Under the pieces are notes generated by a model. It was given only the letters and a program-made list of their open reading frames with translations. It was not told where the DNA came from and did not search any database. A stretch of 7,618 nucleotides of DNA, taken from 630D-37 sp037447295 (GTDB lineage: Bacteria > Chloroflexota > Anaerolineae > Anaerolineales > Villigracilaceae). Location of the stretch: contig JBBIGZ010000110.1 of the NCBI GenBank assembly GCA_037447295.1, positions 1 through 7,618 on the forward strand, in the 5' to 3' direction. The position numbers were made by a program, and so were the translations under genes. Shown here in pieces: positions 1-4,211 of this stretch (positions within the stretch are counted from its first letter, which is position 1; every line of letters begins with the position of its first letter).

Positions 1-311
1 CGATCCTTACTCCAATGGCGCCGCTCTTGCTGGCGGTGGTCGCAGTCGTGCGCGGAGATGCTGGTGATGAAATCAAGAGCCAGGTGCAGGCGGCACGAAA
101 GATGTTGCAAACGCAAGATGCCTGGCAGGCGCTAGGCACGGCGCTAGAACGATTGCTGAACGGCGAACGCGACCCCCAAGCCCTGACCGCCGGGCTGGAG
201 CTGGATGAGGTGGATCAGCAGGCGCTGGCACTCACGCTGGCAGCGGTGGAGACGCAGGAAGGCTTGCAGATGCTGGCGGCGCTGGCGCAGCAAGCGCTAT
301 CACAGCGCTAA
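1..311 (+). CDS. C-terminal end of a large protein, function unknown (5' partial)
   Basis: The reading frame is open from the first complete codon at position 3 to the TAA at 309-311, so this is the end of a gene that begins outside the window. An ATG at 15 lies in frame, but nothing resembling a ribosome binding site can be checked before it, and the frame continues through it. About 100 residues are visible. They are rich in Ala, Leu, Gln and Glu and predict mostly as amphipathic helices, with short repeats of Leu/Ala-rich turns such as QALGTALERLLNGERDP and QQALALTLAAVE. I see no catalytic motif, cysteine or membrane segment. The composition is like the helical tail of a TPR, NACHT or similar multi-domain protein, a style common in Chloroflexota, but this is only an impression. 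Coding status is well supported by codon use and length; the function is not. Confidence 0.6.
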   Translation, partial: ILTPMAPLLLAVVAVVRGDAGDEIKSQVQAARKMLQTQDAWQALGTALERLLNGERDPQALTAGLELDEVDQQALALTLAAVETQEGLQMLAALAQQALSQR

Positions 312-407
312 CCCCGTAGCACAGTTTATAACCAGGCTTCCTCCAAATCAAAATCGTTAGCATGAAAAGCCCTGGAAGCACAAATGCTGGCGTTTGGGCT
401 GCACCCG

Positions 408-416
408 TGTTACAAT
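408..416 (+). promoter_or_regulatory. Extended -10 promoter for the yceD-sigma unit
   Basis: TACAAT lies at 411-416 (5 of 6 matches to TATAAT) and is preceded by TG at 408-409 with one base between, which is the extended -10 arrangement. No good -35 is found 16-18 bp upstream; TGGCGT at 388-393 is the best I can offer. Transcription would begin near 423, giving a leader of roughly 27 nt that contains the ribosome binding site AAAAGGA at 436-442. The rest of the 312-449 gap shows only weak inverted repeats (for example CCAGGCTT at 332-339 against AAGCCCTGG at 367-375) and no T-tailed terminator for the upstream gene. Confidence 0.45.
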
Positions 417-449
417 ACGAGCGCAATTCCAGCGTAAAAGGATCGCGCC

Positions 450-980
450 ATGTATACCCCCCGTAAGGCCCTGCGCATTAATGTCGGCTTTATCGTCCAT
501 AGCGAAATCGGTTACGAGCATGATTTCCCCTTCGATTTCGAACAGCTACGGGTTGACGACGATCTGGACCTGTACCAATTCAAAGGTCACGCCCTGATCC
601 GCCGCACCCCGCAAGGGTTGCTCCTCGAGGGGGAATTCCAGGCCGAGCTGATCACCGAATGCGTGCGCTGTCTGAAGCCTTTTCACTACCTCGCCCACTG
701 GCAGATCACTGAGCTTTATGCTTTCAACCGAAATTCGATCACCGAGTCTGGCTTACTCCTCCCCGAAGATCATCACATTGACCTTGCCCCGCTGACGCGC
801 GATTATGCCCTCTTGGAGATCCCCATCAATCCCATCTGTCAAGCAGATTGTAAAGGCCTCTGTCCCGTCTGTGGCGAAGATCTGAACCTTTACGATTGCG
901 GGCACACGTTCCCCTCGATCCAAAGTCCATTTGCCATTTTGCGGGATCTGCTCAACCGAGACGACGAAAACACATCCTAA
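450..980 (+). CDS. yceD: YceD/DUF177 family zinc-binding-type protein
   Basis: This 176-residue protein matches the DUF177 (YceD) family. Members in other bacteria and in plastids are tied to 23S rRNA maturation or accumulation and usually sit next to rpmF (ribosomal protein L32). The N-terminal half (about 1-65) is a beta-rich segment ending in LITECVRCLKPF, with C71 and C74 as a CxxC pair. The second cysteine cluster is CQADCKGLCPVCG with C130, C134, C138 and C141, and C150 follows. The motif CKGLCPxCGxxLN is the family hallmark. The C-terminus has the usual short helix (FAILRDLL). The ATG is chosen because AAAAGGA lies 7 nt upstream. The next gene is not rpmF but a sigma factor 6 nt after the stop, so the two are almost certainly co-transcribed. 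Metal binding is inferred from the cysteines. I am sure of the family and less sure of the exact role here. Confidence 0.88.
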   Translation: MYTPRKALRINVGFIVHSEIGYEHDFPFDFEQLRVDDDLDLYQFKGHALIRRTPQGLLLEGEFQAELITECVRCLKPFHYLAHWQITELYAFNRNSITESGLLLPEDHHIDLAPLTRDYALLEIPINPICQADCKGLCPVCGEDLNLYDCGHTFPSIQSPFAILRDLLNRDDENTS

Positions 981-986
981 CCGAAC

Positions 987-2114
987 ATGGAACTACCCCG
1001 TTTACCTAGATTTCAACGCGCCTGGCGTAGTTTGCTGGAAAAGGCGGAAGTGCAAGGCTTCCTGACCACCGAAGACGTCCTAGAAGCCGCATCTCCTCTC
1101 CAGCAGGCATTGCTGGAAGCCTTATTGGTTGCACTTCGGCAGGAAGGCATTGAGATCGTGGGAAGCGAGCCAAGCCTGAGCGCTACGCCGGCGCAAACAG
1201 GCGATCAAGACGTGGTAGACCTCTACCTAAAAGAGCTGGGGAAAGTTCCGTTGCTCACCGCCGAGGAAGAACGCGAACTCGCTCTACGTGTGGAAAGGGG
1301 ACGAAAAGCTCAAGCCCAAATTCAAAACGCCCGCGGCAAAAAGGCAATAGCCCTAAAAGAAAAACTGGCACCGCTCGTCGAAGATGGCCTGCAGGCCCGT
1401 GAGCACCTGATCAAAGCGAACATGCGTCTGGTGGTCAGCATAGCCCGGCGATATATCGGCTACGGCATCCCACTTTTGGATTTGATCCAGGAAGGCAACC
1501 TGGGCCTGATCCGGGCGATCGAAAAATACGACCCCCATCGCGGCTTCCGCTTTTCCACCTACGCCACCTGGTGGATCCGTCAGAGCATCGGGCGGGCAAT
1601 CGCCACCCAGGGACGGACGATCCGCTTGCCGGTGCACGTCAACGATCAAGTGCGTCGCCTTTACCGCACGATATACAAATTGGAACAACATCTGGGGCGC
1701 GAGCCAACCGCCGAGGAAATCGCCGAGGCCAGTGGCCTGGAACTCCAAAAGGTGCACTGGTTGATCAAAGTTTCCTGGATACCTCTTTCACTAGATATGC
1801 CGCTCGATGACGAGGGCGACGAAGAATACAACCTGATCCACGTCGTCGAAGATCAAAATGCGCTTTCCCCCATGCAGAGCGCCTATCATTCCATGTTGCG
1901 CGAGAAACTGGAAGAGGCACTGGCCTCGCTGCCAGCCCGCGAAGCACACATCTTGCGCTTACGCTTTGGCCTGGAAACCGGCGAACCTTGCACACTAGAA
2001 GAATTAGGGCGGCGCTTTGGGCTCAGCCGAGAACGCGTGCGCCAACTTGAAAGCTCAGCCCTGCGCCGCCTGCGTCAACCCTTGAGAGCCAAAATCTTGA
2101 AAGAGTTTCTATAG
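987..2114 (+). CDS. rpoD: Sigma-70 family RNA polymerase sigma factor (RpoD/SigA type)
   Basis: This 375-residue protein directs RNA polymerase to promoters. Residues 12-58 resemble a short region 1.1 (GFLTTEDVLEAA, EGIEIV). Region 1.2 is at about 75-105 (DLYLKELGKVPLLTAEEE). A short lysine-rich linker replaces the long non-conserved region of proteobacterial RpoD. Region 2 covers about 139-217, with NMRLVVSIARRY, DLIQEGNLGLIRAIEKYD and FSTYATWWIRQ; the melting aromatics W195 and W196 and the -10 contact Q199 are present. Region 3 is about 219-290. Region 4 is about 300-366 with the -35 helix SRERVRQLESSALRRLR. The residue equivalent to E. coli T440 is Gly202, which is unusual. No clear SD lies in the 6-nt gap after yceD, so translation is probably coupled to it. 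The intact regions 1.1 to 4 favour a group 1 factor, but a group 2 paralogue is possible because the genome may hold others. Confidence 0.9.
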   Translation: MELPRLPRFQRAWRSLLEKAEVQGFLTTEDVLEAASPLQQALLEALLVALRQEGIEIVGSEPSLSATPAQTGDQDVVDLYLKELGKVPLLTAEEERELALRVERGRKAQAQIQNARGKKAIALKEKLAPLVEDGLQAREHLIKANMRLVVSIARRYIGYGIPLLDLIQEGNLGLIRAIEKYDPHRGFRFSTYATWWIRQSIGRAIATQGRTIRLPVHVNDQVRRLYRTIYKLEQHLGREPTAEEIAEASGLELQKVHWLIKVSWIPLSLDMPLDDEGDEEYNLIHVVEDQNALSPMQSAYHSMLREKLEEALASLPAREAHILRLRFGLETGEPCTLEELGRRFGLSRERVRQLESSALRRLRQPLRAKILKEFL

Positions 2115-2121
2115 TCGAACC

Positions 2122-2352
2122 CTAAAGCTGGTCTTCATCCTCTCCTTCATCTTCCAACCACATATCTTCTTCCTCGAGTTCCTCATCCTCCCATTCTTCC
2201 AGTTCTTCTTCCCATTCCTCTTCTTCCACCGCTTCCTCATTGGGCGAATACGTAGCACAGCCGGCATCCGGATCTAACTCAATGGCGGCCGCGCTGCAAT
2301 AACCCTCATCGAGGAAGATACAATCAAGATAGTGACAACGAATGCGGGGCAT
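2122..2352 (-). CDS. Small four-cysteine protein with a highly acidic C-terminal tail
   Basis: This 76-residue protein has two parts. Residues 1-36 carry C6, C11, C19 and C32 in the pattern CHYLDC, GYCSAAAIE, GCATYS, a compact cysteine-rich unit likely to bind one metal ion; it loosely recalls small DUF1540-type domains. Residues 39-76 are a tail with 26 Asp/Glu out of 38 and tryptophans at 47, 54 and 65. W47, L51 and W54 fall on one helix face. I chose the ATG at 2352 because GGAGG at 2358-2362 sits 5 nt before it; an in-frame TTG at 2364 overlaps that site and is unlikely. The gene starts 21 nt after the VKOR stop and is the last of the leftward unit. Its stop lies 7 nt from the sigma factor stop on the opposite strand. 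The role is unknown: a zinc ribbon-like adaptor, a chaperone-like acidic protein or a nucleic-acid mimic are all only possibilities. Confidence 0.72.
   Translation of the reverse strand: MPRIRCHYLDCIFLDEGYCSAAAIELDPDAGCATYSPNEEAVEEEEWEEELEEWEDEELEEEDMWLEDEGEDEDQL
2132..2240 (+). promoter_or_regulatory. C-rich, G-poor tract, candidate Rho-dependent termination region
   Basis: In RNA made from the plus strand, this 109-nt stretch holds about 47 C and only 4 G by my count, and is mostly CTTC/CCTC/TCATCC pyrimidine runs. It begins 18 nt after the sigma factor stop codon. No hairpin with a T tail separates the convergent genes. High C over G across 70-100 nt is the classical character of a rut site, where Rho loads. 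The bias comes from GAA, GAG and GAT codons of the acidic protein encoded on the other strand, so it may be an accident of coding. Termination here is inference. Confidence 0.35.
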
Positions 2353-2357
2353 ATCAT

Positions 2358-2362
2358 CCTCC
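2358..2362 (-). promoter_or_regulatory. Ribosome binding site that fixes the acidic protein start
   Basis: GGAGG on the minus strand lies 5 nt upstream of the ATG at 2352-2350. It overlaps the alternative TTG codon at 2364-2362, which therefore cannot be the start served by this site. This shortens the open frame by four residues to 76. Confidence 0.75.
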
Positions 2363-2373
2363 AATGTTGGATT

Positions 2374-2793
2374 TTAGGATAACCTCAACCGAGGCAAAGA
2401 CAAAAGGAAGATCAACGTAATAACGATCGCCGAAAGCACACAATAGGGACACCAAGCATGAAGCACCGCCGCTTCAATGTACGAAAGGTAGGCAGAATAC
2501 AAAGTGCCGGCAAACGAGATGCCGAAGACCGCCAGCGGTGCATATTCCTGCAAAAGGGGATGTCGCCGTTCAAACACCAGGAGCAACAGGATCGTCAGAT
2601 ACGCTAACATGCCAAAGAGGGCGATCGGGATGCCGTATATTTCAGAATAGCGGCTGGTGTTGACCGTATAGCAATCCCCGATGCCGAAATTGCATTTTGC
2701 TTCCTGATGTGCGAACTTCACCCAAGTCAGATAAGCCGAATCAACTAGCCCGATCAACGCCAGTACAATCGAAGTCCAGGAAAGTTTACTCAT
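2374..2793 (-). CDS. Vitamin K epoxide reductase family membrane protein (VKOR)
   Basis: This 139-residue integral membrane protein belongs to the VKOR family. In bacteria lacking DsbB, these enzymes re-oxidise a DsbA-like thioredoxin partner outside the membrane and pass electrons to quinone. Four membrane helices can be seen at about 6-26, 54-74, 84-108 and 113-133. The loop after helix 1 holds the shuttle cysteines C34 and C41, followed by the family loop around VNTSRYSEIYGIPIALFG. Helix 4 begins with the active-site CPYC (C115, C118). There is no fused thioredoxin domain, so the partner must be encoded elsewhere. I choose the ATG at 2793, with GGAGG about 12 nt before it, over a TTG at 2823 that would add ten residues and a longer overlap. 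The start overlaps the moeA stop as ATGAGTAA, so translation is probably coupled. Family assignment is firm; the natural substrate is inferred. Confidence 0.88.
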   Translation of the reverse strand: MSKLSWTSIVLALIGLVDSAYLTWVKFAHQEAKCNFGIGDCYTVNTSRYSEIYGIPIALFGMLAYLTILLLLVFERRHPLLQEYAPLAVFGISFAGTLYSAYLSYIEAAVLHAWCPYCVLSAIVITLIFLLSLPRLRLS

Positions 2794-4030
2794 CCAGAAA
2801 CCAAGCCTCCGCTTCTGCTTCAATGGGCAGTGATTTTACCCCAGAGGGGATGATTAGTAAAGCATTTGCTACGACCAACGAACGCAAATTTCCCGAACCC
2901 TGATGGGCACTCAAGCGCGCCCGATAGCGTCCATCCCGCTCGGTGACCACGACGCGCAGGTAGCTCTCGCGCCCATCCGATTCGATCGGTTCATCCAACC
3001 ACACGCGGTGACGTCGCCGCGGCGTCCAGGGAGCGCCAGAAAGGCGAGCCAGGACCGGACGCACAAAGAGCTCAAATCCGACAAAGGCCGAAACCGGGTT
3101 ACCCGGCAGGCCGATGAACGGCACCCCACGATAGCGTCCCACCAGCAACGGCTTTCCCGGACGCACATTGACGCGCCAAAACTCCAGCTCTCCCTCCTGT
3201 TCCAAGACCTTCCGCACCCAATCGAACACGCCCACGCTCACCCCGGCGGTCGAAAGGATCAGGTCCACGCCCGCTTCGACGGCACGTTCAAAAGCTTCCC
3301 GAATCGCATCGAACCGATCCGGCAAAATGCCCAGAAAGAGCGGCCGAACGCCCACGCGCCGTATCAAGGCCTTGAGCATCACCGAATTGGACTCATAAAT
3401 TTTCCCAGGACTGAGCGTCGCCGAAGGGGGCAAGAGTTCATCTCCGCTGGAGAAAACGGCGCAACGCGGCTGTGCCCGGACGGTCACTTGTGATACACCG
3501 CACATGGCGAGAAGCCCCAGATCGACCGGGCGCAAACGATGCCCGGACTCGAACAAAAGCTCGCCAGCGCGCACATCCATCCCTACCGTCCGCACCGATT
3601 CCCCAACCCGCACCGCACGGAAGACGTGCACGCGCGCGGGGAGAACGCTGCTTTGTTGCCGGCCTTGATCGGTATCTTCGATCGGGATCACCGCATCCGC
3701 CCCTGTCGGGATCGGGGCCCCGGTCATCACCCGCACCGCTTGGCCTGGGCCGACGAAAATGCCGTTCGGATCGTGCCCGGCCGGCAGATCGGCCACTACC
3801 TGAAGCACGGCCGGGACTTGCGAGGAGGCCGATCGGGTATCCTCGGCCCGCACGGCAAAGCCATCCATCGAAGAATTAGCAAAAAGTGGTAAGTCATACG
3901 GCGCGATGACCGGCTCAGCCAGGACACGCCCATCCGCATCTTGCAAGGGCACCGTTTCCGTGCTTGCCACGGGGGCGATCATCTCGATCAACTGCTGTTG
4001 GGCTTGTAAGACAGAACGTAAATCAGTCAT
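2786..4030 (-). CDS. moeA: Molybdopterin molybdenumtransferase MoeA
   Basis: MoeA inserts molybdenum into adenylylated molybdopterin, the last step of molybdenum cofactor synthesis in the cytoplasm. At 414 residues it has the usual length, and the domains are in the usual order. SSMDGFA is at 53-59, VMTGAPIPTGADAV at 101-114, SSGDEL at 194-199, ESNS at 213-216, RPGKP at 290-294 and GLPGNPVSA at 307-315. The C-terminal domain IV spans about 335-410 and includes the QGSGNLRSL segment. The central motif reads STAGVSVGVFD (260-270) where most relatives have SGGVSxG(D/E)xD; the final Asp is kept but the usual acid two before it is Val. The ATG at 4030 is served by GGAG at 4038-4041, 7 nt upstream. 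It leads a leftward unit with VKOR and the acidic protein. No other molybdenum cofactor gene is in the window. Identification is firm. Confidence 0.94.
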   Translation of the reverse strand: MTDLRSVLQAQQQLIEMIAPVASTETVPLQDADGRVLAEPVIAPYDLPLFANSSMDGFAVRAEDTRSASSQVPAVLQVVADLPAGHDPNGIFVGPGQAVRVMTGAPIPTGADAVIPIEDTDQGRQQSSVLPARVHVFRAVRVGESVRTVGMDVRAGELLFESGHRLRPVDLGLLAMCGVSQVTVRAQPRCAVFSSGDELLPPSATLSPGKIYESNSVMLKALIRRVGVRPLFLGILPDRFDAIREAFERAVEAGVDLILSTAGVSVGVFDWVRKVLEQEGELEFWRVNVRPGKPLLVGRYRGVPFIGLPGNPVSAFVGFELFVRPVLARLSGAPWTPRRRHRVWLDEPIESDGRESYLRVVVTERDGRYRARLSAHQGSGNLRSLVVANALLIIPSGVKSLPIEAEAEAWFLDE

Positions 4031-4050
4031 CGTATCACTCCAGGCGGTGA

Positions 4051-4056
4051 ATTATA
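4051..4056 (-). promoter_or_regulatory. -10 element for the moeA-VKOR unit
   Basis: The minus strand carries a perfect TATAAT at 4056-4051. Transcription would start near 4044, giving a leader of only about 14 nt that just contains the GGAG at 4041-4038 before the moeA ATG at 4030. The base triplet before the -10 is CAG, so it is not an extended type. The hexamer 17 bp upstream (4079-4074, CTCCAT) is a poor -35, which suggests a weak or activator-assisted promoter. Confidence 0.5.
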
Positions 4057-4079
4057 CTGTCTCTTCTCCGAAAATGGAG

Positions 4080-4095
4080 CGAGTGGCATCACTCG
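4080..4095. promoter_or_regulatory. Short inverted repeat between divergent promoters, candidate operator
   Basis: CGAGTG at 4080-4085 is repeated inverted as CACTCG at 4090-4095, around the four bases GCAT. It lies just upstream of the moeA -35 position and about 32 bp before the TTGACA of the rightward promoter. The half-site ATCACTC at 4088-4094 occurs again in the same orientation at 4034-4040, over the moeA ribosome binding site. This could be an operator for one or both promoters, but 6-bp arms can arise by chance and no regulator is encoded nearby. Confidence 0.25.
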
Positions 4096-4126
4096 ACAAA
4101 CAAGCATCCCGGCGTTTCTCTGAATA

Positions 4127-4155
4127 TTGACAACATCTCTCATTGCGAATACACT
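4127..4155 (+). promoter_or_regulatory. Sigma-70 type promoter for the hydrolase-ligase unit
   Basis: A consensus -35 TTGACA at 4127-4132 is followed after exactly 17 bp by TACACT at 4150-4155 (4 of 6 matches to TATAAT). Transcription would start near 4162, about 50 nt before the GTG start at 4212. This is the best-formed promoter in the window and matches what a housekeeping sigma factor would recognise. Confidence 0.65.
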
Positions 4156-4200
4156 CGCTAAAACTGTAGCACTCTCTTCCGCTCTTTCTGCCCCGCACCA

Positions 4201-4207
4201 AAGGAGG
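4201..4207 (+). promoter_or_regulatory. Strong ribosome binding site before a GTG start
   Basis: AAGGAGG at 4201-4207 is a near-perfect anti-SD match, 4 nt before the GTG at 4212. It decides this start over later in-frame candidates and explains how a GTG codon could still be translated well. Confidence 0.75.
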
Positions 4208-4211
4208 AGTC

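Noticed and set aside
332..375. Inverted repeat CCAGGCTT / AAGCCCTGG as a terminator for the first gene
   Set aside because: The loop is about 27 nt, the stem has a bulge and no T run follows, so it is not a credible intrinsic terminator.
394..597. 67-residue plus-strand frame overlapping the yceD start
   Set aside because: It spans the promoter and overlaps the well-supported DUF177 frame; no ribosome binding site or homology is seen.
1353..1757. 134-residue minus-strand open frame opposite the sigma factor
   Set aside because: It is antisense to conserved regions 2 and 3 of the sigma factor and carries no recognisable motif.
2794..2823. Ten-residue longer VKOR starting at TTG 2823
   Set aside because: The TTG lies deeper in moeA and has no SD before it; the ATG at 2793 has GGAGG upstream and gives a standard VKOR N-terminus.
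2903..3493. 196-residue open frame on the plus strand opposite moeA
   Set aside because: It lies wholly inside moeA antisense, is rich in Arg, Pro and His as expected of a shadow frame, shows no domain and has no convincing ribosome binding site.
3472..3892. Two overlapping plus-strand open frames of 135 and 117 residues opposite moeA
   Set aside because: Both are antisense to the conserved N-terminal half of moeA and have low-complexity, Arg/Pro-rich translations.
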